The notes under the pieces were generated by a model. The model was not told where the DNA came from. It was given only the letters and a program-made list of their open reading frames with translations, and searched no databases. DNA of 64,000 nt, taken from contig NZ_JH993797.1 in NCBI RefSeq assembly GCF_000316115.1, positions 5,752,486 through 5,816,485 on the forward strand. The letters run 5' to 3'. The first letter of the stretch is position 1; each line of letters starts with the position of its first letter. The translations under genes and the position numbers were made by a program. Positions 51,843 through 61,301 of this stretch are shown piece after piece. This DNA is from Leptolyngbya sp. PCC 7375. Its GTDB lineage: Bacteria > Cyanobacteriota > Cyanobacteriia > Phormidesmidales > Phormidesmidaceae.

Positions 51843-52397
51843 TTATATAGCGTCTTTTACTAAATCATGACGCTCGACTAACTTGGCCAGAAAAGACTCT
51901 ATTTCCCCTATTTTACTCACACTGCTAAGTTCATACCCTCCAAATCTATATACTTCATAACCTACTAGCTTTAGATGTCTATCCTCCGCACCTATATCAA
52001 GATATAACCTTGGACTCATTTTATTGTCTTCAGCATAGTGTTGCTTGCCGTCATTTTCTATAACTACCCTTATTTGCTCTGATAGCAAAAGCAAAAATTC
52101 ATTCTTTGACGTATCAATCGACGCTGATCTTTCAACGATTTCAGCGTGCAAGGATCATGGAGCTAGTCGGGCATATAGTTTTCTAGCAACTTCTCCATCC
52201 GACTCCTCATTTATTTCTTCTCTCTCTCGCCACCATTCAACAAGCTCCTTCCAAAGAAGACCATATGCCTTGATTGGACAGTCATATACAAGGCAAAAAT
52301 CCACATATTTTCCTGCTCCGGCGGAGACTGATGCCCAGCCCTCTAGTTCTCTCTCCTGGTCGCTGCTGCAACGAAATTCACCGATCTCCAGTTTCAT
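51843..52397 (-). pseudogene. Restriction-endonuclease-like gene broken by an in-frame TGA
   Basis: Two frames, 52397-52155 and 52151-51843, are in the same phase and separated only by a TGA at 52155-52157 and one further codon. The first half is helical (LWKELVEWWREREEINEES). The second half has a nuclease-like core: EQIRVVIENDGKQHYAEDNK, then AEDRHLKLVGYEVYRFGGYE, as in DUF559/Vsr-like and abortive-infection nucleases. The linking region is short compared with what such proteins usually carry, so a deletion may also have occurred. I read it as a decayed defence-type gene. Confidence 0.6.
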
Positions 52398-52642
52398 CTG
52401 GCGTGATGCAACACTTCTCTCTTCTCTTACTCGTAACCCACTTGCTCACAAAAATACAGATGGACCTCACAGCGAGCCAGAGTTGTCAGGTTTAACCAAT
52501 AGCATCCCCATCACCTCAGCTTTCTGATTAGGATCTGTTGCCAGCAATCAGATGATTAGTCCCATGGGGAATCTCACGCTTAGGATAGCTAGATCAAGCG
52601 CATCAAGGCTTATGGATATCTAAGACAAGTCAACTCAAAAAT

Positions 52643-53983
52643 TTACGCCGCCTGCCTTTCTAACCAGCCACGCATCTTGCCAGGGTTTAATAAGCCATAG
52701 GGATCAATTTGAGCCTTAAATGCCACCTGGGTTTCGTTGATCTGCTTACGGCCTCCATCTTCCAAAATGTAGGTGTGAGGGTTGGCAATAAAGGCTCCCT
52801 GCTCCTCGTGATAGCGAATAATCTCATTGAGGCGCGCTTCGTTGGTGTAGCGCACTAGCTGTAGTGCAGCTGGGCAGACCTGTCCATGCACCCGAAAGAA
52901 CTCTAAGTGCATCATCGCTTCATCGCCAAAGTGCTGATACATGTGTTCAATCAGCTTCATATCTGTGTCGTAGGGAAACAGCGTCTGTAAATAGGTGAGG
53001 CTGTCATCCACATTCCGAGCATGGAGTGTGGTGTGGTTCCAGGTAAATTCTGCCAGGGCAGCCCCTTTCCTGGCTTCCTCTGCAGTTTTTTGATAGGTGA
53101 TTGTGCCACCGGCTGCGTTGACCAATTCGTTAAAAGGCTCTAAGGACGATTCTGAGATCATCAACAGAGCGGCTGTTTTACCCTCGGGTAGCGCATCCTG
53201 TAGCGCTGCAAAATAACTGGGTATGGGCCAGGCATGAATGCTGATCAGCTTTTTAATAATGCCGTCGGCTTCGCCCAGAGTATAACCAAAGCGAGCGGCG
53301 TCCATAAAATCATCGAAGGTGACAATCACCTCTGCCCAGGGATAGGCTGGGCCTAACGGAATTTCCAGCTCGGTGATAATGCCATTGGTGCCGTAGGCGT
53401 GATTTACTTTTTGCACCTCGTCACCGCGCAGTTCAAGTATGCGGGGTTCGTCTTCCATGGTGATCACACGGACCGCATGGAGGTTACCGCGATCGGCCAG
53501 CTGACCATAGGTGATGGAACCAATGCCGCCACTGCCGCCACCGATAAAGCCACCAATGGTGGCGGTGCGGTAGGTGGAGGGAACCATGCGAAGTTCCCAT
53601 CCCTGCTCACGGGTGATTTTATCAATAGCTGCTAGTTTGGCTCCAGCATCTACACAAGCCAGCCCCGGCTTTACCCATTTCACTCGATTGAGCTTACTCA
53701 GATCTAAAATTACGCCGCCTTTAAGAGGGATGCACTGCCCGTAGTTACCCGTGCCTGCGCCTCTGACTGTTAGCGGTGTCTTGGTGGCAACACAAGCCTT
53801 AGCCACTTGGATCACCTCTGCTTCTGTTGAAGGCCGCACTACCAGGTCAGCCACTTTGTTTGCTAACTGGGCCGTCAGCACGGGGCTGAAATGATAATAA
53901 TCCTTGGAGAGTTTAGCGACCTGGGTAGGGTCTTGGATCAGGTCCAGGTTGTTGGGCAGCAGGGAGAGGATGGGAGAGGCCAT
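52643..53983 (-). CDS. FAD-binding oxidase (GlcD/vanillyl-alcohol oxidase fold)
   Basis: This flavoprotein of about 446 residues has the FAD-binding PCMH domain with VRGAGTGNYGQCIPLKGGVI, then IGGFIGGGSGGIGSITYG, and a C-terminal domain ending DPYGLLNPGKMRGWL. This is the pattern of glycolate/lactate-type oxidases and their many cyanobacterial relatives. The ATG at 53983 is favoured; the frame extends to 54166 with unlike residues. The substrate is unknown. Confidence 0.87.
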   Translation of the reverse strand: MASPILSLLPNNLDLIQDPTQVAKLSKDYYHFSPVLTAQLANKVADLVVRPSTEAEVIQVAKACVATKTPLTVRGAGTGNYGQCIPLKGGVILDLSKLNRVKWVKPGLACVDAGAKLAAIDKITREQGWELRMVPSTYRTATIGGFIGGGSGGIGSITYGQLADRGNLHAVRVITMEDEPRILELRGDEVQKVNHAYGTNGIITELEIPLGPAYPWAEVIVTFDDFMDAARFGYTLGEADGIIKKLISIHAWPIPSYFAALQDALPEGKTAALLMISESSLEPFNELVNAAGGTITYQKTAEEARKGAALAEFTWNHTTLHARNVDDSLTYLQTLFPYDTDMKLIEHMYQHFGDEAMMHLEFFRVHGQVCPAALQLVRYTNEARLNEIIRYHEEQGAFIANPHTYILEDGGRKQINETQVAFKAQIDPYGLLNPGKMRGWLERQAA

Positions 53984-54154
53984 AGTTGGAATAAGGCGGA
54001 GGGGTAGAAAAGATAACCGATGCTGAGTTAGTAATGTCGGGACTAAGTCCCTGAAAAAGTATTTGGCATCTGCCGTAGGAGTAGTGTGGCAAGAATTTTT
54101 GGTTGGATCAAGGTGATTTCTAGCGACGCTAGTGGTTTGCACTCCATGACAATA

Positions 54155-54180
54155 AAGCAGCGGCACAGAGACCGCTGCTT
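54155..54180 (-). terminator. Hairpin after mraY
   Basis: AAGCAGCGG (54155-54163) pairs with 54172-54180 around an 8-nt loop, followed on the minus strand by TTATTG. It fits the end of the mraY message. Confidence 0.6.
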
Positions 54181-54259
54181 CAAACGCTATATGAAATTAA
54201 AACAAAGGTCTGGACAGTACATCGCACCGTAGTGCTTGCCTGTCCGTTATCGAGAAGAC

Positions 54260-55357
54260 TTAATACAGTGTGGTCAGTGCTACGCAAGATAGCAGACCCG
54301 CTATCATGTAGAACACGCTGACGACCTGAATTTCAGACCAACCGGATAGCTCAAAATGATGATGTAAGGGAGCCATCTTAAAGAGACGCTTGCCTTTACC
54401 GTCGGGTCCCTTAGTGGCCTTGTAATAGCTCACCTGCATAATTACTGAAAGGGTTTCAGCTACAAATAGCAGGGTGATAATAAACAGCGCAAACAAGTGA
54501 CCGCTCAAGATACCGACTGCGGCCAGGGAACCACCTAATGCTAGGGAACCGGTATCACCCATAAACACTCTGGCGGGGTTGCGGTTGTGGGTGAGAAAGC
54601 CAACACAGGCTCCACTCATAGCGGCACAGAAGATCATTAGCTCTGGATAGTTGGGAGCAATCAGGGCACCAAACCCTAATAGTGCGATCGCACCAGTGCC
54701 ACCCATGAGACCATCCACACCATCTGTCAGGTTAGTCGCATTACTCTCAGCCACCATGGTGAACCCAGCCAATGGCCAGAAAAGCAATCCCAGGGGCAGC
54801 AGGATACCAAAAGGCAAGTCCAGTTCAGTAATTTCAGCGGGCTGGCTAGTCATGGCCCAAGCACAAAAGGCAATGGCAAACCCAATTTGCAATGCCAGCT
54901 TCATCTTGGGGGAAATGCCCTTATTGGAACGACGTCTGAGAACTTGCCAATCGTCAAGCCAACCAATAGAACCATAGGCCAGGGTCAAGGCACAAACCGC
55001 CAATGTATTGACAGCACCACCCGACGCAATAGCTGCTACCAGGATTGCCACAGGGACAAAAAAGATACCTCCCATGGTGGGAGTTCCAGCCTTTTTTAAA
55101 TGCGCTTTAGGGCCTTCTTCTCGAATAAATTGCCCTGCCTTGAGGTGCTTTAGCATTGGCACTACACCGTAGCCAAGTAAAGCTGAGCCCACAGCGGATA
55201 ATAGAAATGGCATTAGCAGACTGGATTGAGCTAACCAGTCACGACCTGCCCATATATCTAACCCCGCTGCTAAACATGACAGGGCACCCATCAAAAGTAC
55301 CGAAAGGCCTGTACCTGTTAGGGCCGTTGCCCTAGAGGTAAAGAATTTAGCATCCAC
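54260..55357 (-). CDS. mraY: Phospho-N-acetylmuramoyl-pentapeptide transferase
   Basis: This integral membrane enzyme makes lipid I for peptidoglycan synthesis. The 365-residue, roughly 10-helix protein has KKAGTPTMGGIFFVPVAI (88-105), the Asp-rich NATNLTDGVDGL and the PLHHHFELSGW region near the end. The length is normal. It is not in a dcw cluster, as usual in cyanobacteria. Confidence 0.95.
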   Translation of the reverse strand: MDAKFFTSRATALTGTGLSVLLMGALSCLAAGLDIWAGRDWLAQSSLLMPFLLSAVGSALLGYGVVPMLKHLKAGQFIREEGPKAHLKKAGTPTMGGIFFVPVAILVAAIASGGAVNTLAVCALTLAYGSIGWLDDWQVLRRRSNKGISPKMKLALQIGFAIAFCAWAMTSQPAEITELDLPFGILLPLGLLFWPLAGFTMVAESNATNLTDGVDGLMGGTGAIALLGFGALIAPNYPELMIFCAAMSGACVGFLTHNRNPARVFMGDTGSLALGGSLAAVGILSGHLFALFIITLLFVAETLSVIMQVSYYKATKGPDGKGKRLFKMAPLHHHFELSGWSEIQVVSVFYMIAGLLSCVALTTLY

Positions 55358-55563
55358 AATTCACGTCCTTCACACACCACACACTTCAAGCGTTTAGCCT
55401 CACTTTCCGTACAGAATCGTCTGTAGATAAGGAGTGCTAAAAATACAAAAAGGCCTCACTACCTAGATTTTCCAGTGAATGCTGCTAAAAGTCTAGGAAT
55501 ACAGGCTACAAACTTACTAAGTCAATATACTTAGTTCTGCACAGCCTTGCTTGTAGAGGATGT

Positions 55564-55809
55564 TTAATCCCCGTCGGGTTCGTCATTATCGGAATTGTCA
55601 TCCGAATCATCGAAGCTAGCATCCTCGCTGCCCATGAGGTCAGAGATTTCTTCGCTATCAGCTTCTTCACGAACGGCTTCGGTCTCACGGGGAATCAGAC
55701 GCCCTGTGTTTTCTAGCCAACGCAGAATGGAGGAGTCACCGCGCTCGGGAATGACTACTGCGTGTTGCTGGCGAGGAATTTGTCGTACGGAGGGATTGTA
55801 TTTAGTCAT
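55564..55809 (-). CDS. DUF3134 family protein
   Basis: This 81-residue acidic protein matches the cyanobacterial DUF3134 family: YNPSVRQIPRQQHAVVIPER (4-23), SSILRWLENTGRLIPRE and EEISDLMG, ending in a poly-acidic Asp/Ser tail. No catalytic features and no known function. It is monocistronic. Confidence 0.8.
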   Translation of the reverse strand: MTKYNPSVRQIPRQQHAVVIPERGDSSILRWLENTGRLIPRETEAVREEADSEEISDLMGSEDASFDDSDDNSDNDEPDGD

Positions 55810-56167
55810 ACGCGTTTGTGGTTGAGACTAGACTGGGGGTAAACACCTATACCTAACTCATCTAATTCCAAAGAGCAGAAGCCCCAAAGATCAGAAGACT
55901 GAGTATACGTTGATTTACCGTACCGTTTAACCTACTTTTTTCTACACAGAGATCCTGAAACTCTGCATCAAAATATACAGTACCTGGGCACTCATCACTG
56001 TTTGTGATGGTCTCCAGCTGAATATTAAGCATTTCTTACCATGCCATGCCAATAAAGTATGAAAGGATGCTCATGTCAAGTCCCTGACAACAATAATTTG
56101 CTAGTCCTTTGAAATAGGCACAGTATGGTTAGGTGTCTATTGGCGTCTAATCTATCTGTCACCATCT
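55810..56167. other. Intergenic region, no gene seen
   Basis: These 358 bp separate the DUF3134 gene (-) and the PAP/fibrillin gene (+). I see no credible frame, hairpin or repeat. Divergent promoters are expected here. Confidence 0.5.
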
Positions 56168-56764
56168 ATGACCATGTTTGAGAAAACTGACCTGTTAGAC
56201 GCGATCGCACCCACAAACCGTGGACTGCTGGCAGATGACCCTGAGCAACAAGCAGACATCCTCAAAAAGGTTGCCCGTTTAGAGGCTAGTAATCCCACCC
56301 CAAATCCTTTATCAGCAACAGATTTGCTCAATGGCAATTGGCAATTGCTCTATACCACCAGCACAGAATTACTCGGCATTGATCGCTTTCCACTGCTAGC
56401 CCTTGGCAACATTTATCAATGGGTGCAGATGGAGCAGATGCGTATCTATAATCTGGCGGAAATCAGGTCGGTATTAGGTGGGCTGGTATCTGTGACAGCG
56501 ACATTTGAACCGGTCTCTGAGAAACGCGTCAATGTGCGCTTTGACCGAGCAATTTTCGGTTTGCAATCGACCCTCGGCTATCAGAGCCCTAGCCAGTTTA
56601 TTGAGGCGATGCAGCAGACCGATAAGTTTAACTTTTTTAAGGGCATTGACTTTACGGTAAGTTCCAACAGAGAACCGGGTTGGTTAGAGGTTACCTATTT
56701 AGATCAGACCCTGCGTATTGGACGGGGTAATCAGGGCAGCGTCTTTGTGTTGAGAAAGGCTTAA
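56168..56764 (+). CDS. PAP/fibrillin family protein
   Basis: This 198-residue lipocalin-like protein belongs to the plastid lipid-associated (PAP/fibrillin) family found in cyanobacteria and plastids. It shows KVARLEASNPTPNPL (34-48), LNGNWQLLYTTSTELL and the C-terminal WLEVTYLDQTLRIGRGNQGS. It is associated with thylakoid or lipid-droplet membranes and with photoprotection. Its stop lies 5 bp before the next ATG, so both genes are probably one operon. Confidence 0.88.
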   Translation: MTMFEKTDLLDAIAPTNRGLLADDPEQQADILKKVARLEASNPTPNPLSATDLLNGNWQLLYTTSTELLGIDRFPLLALGNIYQWVQMEQMRIYNLAEIRSVLGGLVSVTATFEPVSEKRVNVRFDRAIFGLQSTLGYQSPSQFIEAMQQTDKFNFFKGIDFTVSSNREPGWLEVTYLDQTLRIGRGNQGSVFVLRKA

Positions 56765-56768
56765 TACT

Positions 56769-57548
56769 ATGGCGCTGTCTGTTCTATCGCTATCCCAGGC
56801 CCATCTCACCCTATTAGAGAGCTGTCCACGGCGATTTCAGTTTATCTTCGACCAATCTTTAGCGGTACCGCCCACACCGGATGGACAGGATGCAGCCCTG
56901 TGGGGGAATCAATTTCACCTGCTGATGCAACAGCAGGCCCTGGGACTACCCATCGATGTGATGGCAGCGGCTAACGCAGATATGACGGCCAAGATTGAAG
57001 CACTGCGAGGGTTGGCCCCCCACCTGTTTCAACCTGACCCTGATGAACAGCTGCGCCAAAGTGAGCATCAGCGTACCCTGGCATTGAATGGCTACATATT
57101 TACAGTGATTTACGACCTGGTCGTCTTAACTGAGCAATCAGGGCTAATTGTGGATTGGAAAACCTATCTCAAGCCACCCCCAAGGATGCGTCTGGCTCAA
57201 GATTGGCAAACTCGCTTGTATCTGTATGTATTAACTGAGACCAGTGGGTTAAGGCCTGAACAGGTAACGATGGTCTACTGGTTTGTCCGCAATCGGAATG
57301 AGCAAGGCGATGATTTACCCCCTAGCGACTATCGGTTTACCTACAGCCTGCAGCAGCATGAGCAAACTAGAGCCACACTATTGCAATTGACTGAGCGGCT
57401 GTCTTTGCTACGGCAACGTGGAGAATTCCCTAAGACTGATATGTTGGACCGTTGCACCCATTGTCCGTTTCAAATTCGCTGTCAGCGGTTAGGGACGTCA
57501 CTGCTGCCGATTGACCTCAATGATATTGAAGAGCTATCAATTCATTGA
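56769..57548 (+). CDS. PD-(D/E)XK nuclease with Fe-S cysteines (RecB/Cas4-like)
   Basis: This 259-residue nuclease-like protein has the PD-DExK core: D116 in VIYDLVV and D129/K131 in GLIVDWKT. A C-terminal cysteine group CTHCPFQIRC (C229, C232, C238) with C19 near the N-terminus would bind a 4Fe-4S cluster, as in Cas4 and AddB. No CRISPR array or cas genes are present here, so it is a stand-alone gene. The link to the fibrillin gene by 5-bp spacing is positional. Confidence 0.82.
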   Translation: MALSVLSLSQAHLTLLESCPRRFQFIFDQSLAVPPTPDGQDAALWGNQFHLLMQQQALGLPIDVMAAANADMTAKIEALRGLAPHLFQPDPDEQLRQSEHQRTLALNGYIFTVIYDLVVLTEQSGLIVDWKTYLKPPPRMRLAQDWQTRLYLYVLTETSGLRPEQVTMVYWFVRNRNEQGDDLPPSDYRFTYSLQQHEQTRATLLQLTERLSLLRQRGEFPKTDMLDRCTHCPFQIRCQRLGTSLLPIDLNDIEELSIH

Positions 57549-57794
57549 TTTAGATAAATCCATCTAAACAGTCACATTAAAAATACTCTATTCAAGGTCT
57601 GGCGTTTTTGGGTGTGGGTAATTAAACTGAAAATATCGATAGATTTAAGTAAATCGTTCTAAGGCTCAGATAGATTTTATTAAATGATCTTCTGGTTGGC
57701 TTATGGGTGTGAAAAGCTCCCTGACTAGAGCTGGGGATACTCTGGTCAAGATTTTTGTGTCCAAGCTGCATGCCTCGGATTTTAAAGTTAAATC
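57547..57794 (+). promoter_or_regulatory. Repeated GATTTA..TAAATC dyads upstream of ndhF3
   Basis: Four related sites occur before the operon: GATTTA-GA-TAAATC (57547-57560), GATTTA-AG-TAAATC (57642-57655), GATTTT-AT-TAAATG (57673-57686) and a longer-spaced GATTTT..TAAATC (57778-57794). Two are perfect 6-bp dyads. Low-CO2 operons are controlled by LysR regulators (NdhR/CcmR, CmpR) that bind TA-rich dyads. These are good candidates, but no binding evidence exists here. The first overlaps the 3' end of the nuclease gene. Confidence 0.5.
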
Positions 57795-57823
57795 CCTAAT
57801 CAGTTGCTTCTTGAAATTACTCC

Positions 57824-59686
57824 ATGGCTGAGGTTTACTTGCGCGCGGGATGGCTGATCCCTTTTTACTCATTGCTCGGTATCTTGCTGACGATACCGTG
57901 GATGTCAGTTCGACGAACGGGGCCACGGCCTGCTGGGTACTTGAATCTTGCTATGACGGTGTTAGCTTTGGTTCATGCCTTGCTAGCTTTGAGTGCTGTC
58001 TGGGGTCAGGAACCCTTACGCTTGTCCATCGGCTGGATGCAGGTGGCAGATCTGTCAATTGAGCTGCCGTTTGAGCTATCTACCCTCAATTTAGTTGCAG
58101 TGGTGGTCGTAACAACTCTGAACTTGCTAGCGCAGATTTATGCCATTGGCTACATGGAAATGGATTGGGGCTGGGCGCGTTTGTATAGCCTGTTAGCCCT
58201 GTTTGAGGCGGGGATGACGGCGCTGCTGCTGTGTGATTCGGTGTTCTTTAGCTACATGATGCTAGAGATTTTGACCCTGGGGACTTACCTGATTGTGGGC
58301 TTTTGGTTTAATCAGCCTCGGGTGGTTACAGGGGCACGGGATGCCTTTTTGACTAAGCGGGTAGGGGATTTGATTCTGCTGATGGGGTTAATTGCTCTGT
58401 ATCCGCTGGCTGGTACCTGGAGTTATTCGGAGTTGGCTCAGTGGTCTAGCGATCAACCGATTGAGGGATTAACTGCAACGTTGGTGGGATTGGCATTGTT
58501 GGCTGGGCCGATTAGTAAGTGTGCTCAGTTTCCGCTGCATCTTTGGCTTGACTCTGCTATGGAGGGACCGCTACCAACAACAATTTTGCGTAACTCTGTG
58601 GTGATTCCGGTGGGGGCGTGGGTGTTAATTAAGCTCACACCGGTTTTGGCACTATCTCCGGTTGTGGATACTGTGGCGGTTGCTATCGGTACGATTACGG
58701 CCATTGGTGGAGCGCTGATCTCGATTGCCCAGATTGATGCGAAACGCGTTCTGTCTTACCTGACAAGCGCATTCATGGGGCTGATACTGATTGCTGTAGG
58801 GACTTCTCAGGTTGGTGTAGCGTACTTTTTGCTGATGACGTTTTCGGTTGCGATCGCAGCCTTAATTGCCAGTACAGGGTCCATTGTGTTTACCTGCGTC
58901 ACCCAGGACTTGACCCTGCTAGGAGGTCTCTGGTCACGGCGTCCGGTCACGGCGTTGTCCTTTATTTTTGGGGCCCTGGGCATCTTAGGACTGCCTCCAT
59001 TTGGCGGGTTTTGGGCGATGCGTTTTCTAGAAACTGGCCTGTGGTATGACGGTCAGATTCTGCCCTTTGCTATCGTGCTTGCCATTAATGGTCTGTGTGC
59101 CTTTAGTTTGGTGCGGATGTTTTGTCTGATCTTCGTAGGTCAACCCAAGGCCATGAGCACCCGCGCCCCTGAACCGCTTTGGGCGATAGTGTTGCCGATG
59201 GCGATCATGGCGGCGCTTACACTGCATGTGCCCATCATGTTGCAGACCCTCAAGCTATTGCCGATTATGCAAACCGCCATCGGTGAGACCGGTTTGCTAC
59301 TAATTTGGTCCACGATGCTGGGCTTGGGCCTAGGTTTTGTCTTTTATGGCATTCAGCGAGAGAAACTGCCTGCTGACTACGTGCCACAGTGGATGACAAA
59401 TTTGTTTGCCTATGACTTCTATACCCCCGGTCTCTACAAAAATCTTTTAATTTGGCCCGTGGCCAGCATTGCTAGCGTTTTTGATTGGGTAGAGCGCTAC
59501 ATCATTGATGGGTTGGTCAACCTGGTAGGTGCCCTATCGCTACTGAGCGGAGAAACCCTGAAATATAGCAACCCTGGCCGATCTCAGCTGTATGTGCTCA
59601 CCATTACTGTGTGCATTGTGCTCCTAGGTATTTTTATGACGTTGAGCACAATGAAAAATCTCGGTCAGCTCACTGCAGCCTTTTAG
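57824..59686 (+). CDS. ndhF3: NAD(P)H-quinone oxidoreductase subunit NdhF3
   Basis: This proton-pumping antiporter-like subunit of NDH-1MS, the inducible CO2-uptake complex, is 620 residues with about 16 membrane helices. Family features are FSYMMLEILTLGTYLIVGFW, KCAQFPLHLWLDSAMEGP and the VLSYLTSAFMG region. Its placement before ndhD3, cupA and cupS identifies it as the NdhF3 type rather than the respiratory NdhF1 or the constitutive NdhF4. The complex hydrates CO2 at the thylakoid membrane using ferredoxin electrons. Confidence 0.92.
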   Translation: MAEVYLRAGWLIPFYSLLGILLTIPWMSVRRTGPRPAGYLNLAMTVLALVHALLALSAVWGQEPLRLSIGWMQVADLSIELPFELSTLNLVAVVVVTTLNLLAQIYAIGYMEMDWGWARLYSLLALFEAGMTALLLCDSVFFSYMMLEILTLGTYLIVGFWFNQPRVVTGARDAFLTKRVGDLILLMGLIALYPLAGTWSYSELAQWSSDQPIEGLTATLVGLALLAGPISKCAQFPLHLWLDSAMEGPLPTTILRNSVVIPVGAWVLIKLTPVLALSPVVDTVAVAIGTITAIGGALISIAQIDAKRVLSYLTSAFMGLILIAVGTSQVGVAYFLLMTFSVAIAALIASTGSIVFTCVTQDLTLLGGLWSRRPVTALSFIFGALGILGLPPFGGFWAMRFLETGLWYDGQILPFAIVLAINGLCAFSLVRMFCLIFVGQPKAMSTRAPEPLWAIVLPMAIMAALTLHVPIMLQTLKLLPIMQTAIGETGLLLIWSTMLGLGLGFVFYGIQREKLPADYVPQWMTNLFAYDFYTPGLYKNLLIWPVASIASVFDWVERYIIDGLVNLVGALSLLSGETLKYSNPGRSQLYVLTITVCIVLLGIFMTLSTMKNLGQLTAAF

Positions 59687-59735
59687 TCTCGGATTTTCAA
59701 TCTTGTTCTGCCTGTTGTCTTAACCCATTCAAGCC

Positions 59736-61235
59736 ATGATGTTAACTCTGTTAATGGTGCTTCCACTGCTAGGGGCCATAGCATTACTATTTTTCCCACC
59801 TGCGAAGGCCAAACCATTAGCTCTACTGGGTTCAGGGGTGACGTTGCTCTGGACGATGTGGTTGTTCAGTCAGTTTAATCTCAGTGTTAGTGAGTTTCAG
59901 ATGGTGGAGTCTCTAGATTGGTTGCCAGTCTTGGGGCTGAACTATGATTTGGGTTTAGATGGGTTAGGGCTATTGATGATTGCCCTAAATACTCTGTTGA
60001 CATGGATCGCTATCTACAGTGCTCGCCCTGACCTTGAGCGTCCTCGACTGTTCCATGGCTTGACGCTAATTACCAGTGGCATTATTTCAGGAGCGTTCCT
60101 AGCGCAAAACTTTCTCCTCTTCTTCCTCTTCTATGAAGCCTGTCTAATCCCTCTATATTTATTGATCAATATTTGGGGGGGTGAGAAACGTAGTTATGCA
60201 GCCACTAAGTTTCTGATTTACACAGCGATTTCCGGTGCATTTGTGTTGGTTAGTGGCTTTGGTTTGTTGTGGTTGGGTGGGGCTGATAACTTTAGCTACG
60301 CTGCGCTAACCGATACTGATTTATCGGTGCGGCTCCAGGTGATTCTCTTAATTCCTATGGCAATTGGCTTTGGCATTAAGGTTCCCATGGTGCCACTGCA
60401 TACCTGGTTGCCAGATACGTATGTAGCAGCATCTACCCCTGTGGCCATCATGTTGGGTGGTGTGTTAGCCAAACTGGGGACCTATGGCCTGTTGCGGTTT
60501 GGCCTCAGTTTGTTGCCTAAGGGTTGGGCCGTCATTGCTCCCTGGCTAGCGGTCTGGGCTGCAGTCACCATTATCTACTGTGCTTTTTTGGCGATTGTGC
60601 AACAAGATATCAAACGCATGGTGGCCTATAGCTCTGTTAGCCATATGGGCTATGTGCTTTTGGGGAGTGCAGCCGGTAACAGTCTGAGCATATCGGGCTG
60701 TATTGCCCATATGATTGCCCACGGTTTAGTGTTAGCCATTCTGTTTAACCTGGTTGGTGTGATCGAAGCCAAGGTTGGTAGCCGAGATTTAGACAAGCTG
60801 AACGGTTTGATGAACCCTGTGAGAGGTTTACCGTTTGTTAGTGCAACGCTGCTGTTGGGGGCTATGGCAAGTGCCGGTATCCCTGGATTGGTTAACTTTG
60901 CAGCTGAATTTGCTGTCTTCCAGGGTAGCTATCGAGTGTTTCCGGTTCAAACTCTCATCGGCATTGTTGGCACAGGGCTAACGGCAGTTTACTTTGTGAT
61001 TTTACTTAACCGCACATGTTTTGGTCGTTTAGATAACCAGCGAGCGTACTTTCCGAAAGTCTCCTTCAATGAAAAAGCGCCAGCTTTGTTACTGGCTGTA
61101 TTGATTGTGGTGCTGGGTATACAGCCAAACTTGTTGATGCGTTGGAGTGAGCCGATAGCAGTGCACTCCATTGCGATCGCACCCGTTCAATACTGGAGCA
61201 TTGGCAGTCATTTTTCAGACGATGCTGCATCTTAA
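59736..61235 (+). CDS. ndhD3: NAD(P)H-quinone oxidoreductase subunit NdhD3
   Basis: This antiporter-like subunit of 499 residues is paired with NdhF3. It has YEACLIPLYLLINIWGGEKR, the KVPMVPLHTWLPDTYVAAST motif and QQDIKRMVAYSSVSHMGYV. It starts 49 bp after ndhF3 on the same strand. Gene order supports D3 rather than D1, D2 or D4. Confidence 0.92.
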   Translation: MMLTLLMVLPLLGAIALLFFPPAKAKPLALLGSGVTLLWTMWLFSQFNLSVSEFQMVESLDWLPVLGLNYDLGLDGLGLLMIALNTLLTWIAIYSARPDLERPRLFHGLTLITSGIISGAFLAQNFLLFFLFYEACLIPLYLLINIWGGEKRSYAATKFLIYTAISGAFVLVSGFGLLWLGGADNFSYAALTDTDLSVRLQVILLIPMAIGFGIKVPMVPLHTWLPDTYVAASTPVAIMLGGVLAKLGTYGLLRFGLSLLPKGWAVIAPWLAVWAAVTIIYCAFLAIVQQDIKRMVAYSSVSHMGYVLLGSAAGNSLSISGCIAHMIAHGLVLAILFNLVGVIEAKVGSRDLDKLNGLMNPVRGLPFVSATLLLGAMASAGIPGLVNFAAEFAVFQGSYRVFPVQTLIGIVGTGLTAVYFVILLNRTCFGRLDNQRAYFPKVSFNEKAPALLLAVLIVVLGIQPNLLMRWSEPIAVHSIAIAPVQYWSIGSHFSDDAAS

Positions 61236-61301
61236 TCGGCCATAGATATTGCTGACTTAGCGGTCTTTCTTAATTTCCGTATCCTTGTTTTCGTAAAAAT
61301 C

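Noticed and set aside
52045..52527. 160-codon plus-strand ORF across the nuclease-like region
   Set aside because: It is antisense to the frames with a nuclease-like core and is rich in Ser/Pro, as expected for a shadow frame.
56769..57548. Cas4 assignment for the Fe-S nuclease
   Set aside because: The core fits RecB/Cas4-like nucleases, but there is no CRISPR array or cas gene in the window, so a CRISPR role is not supported.
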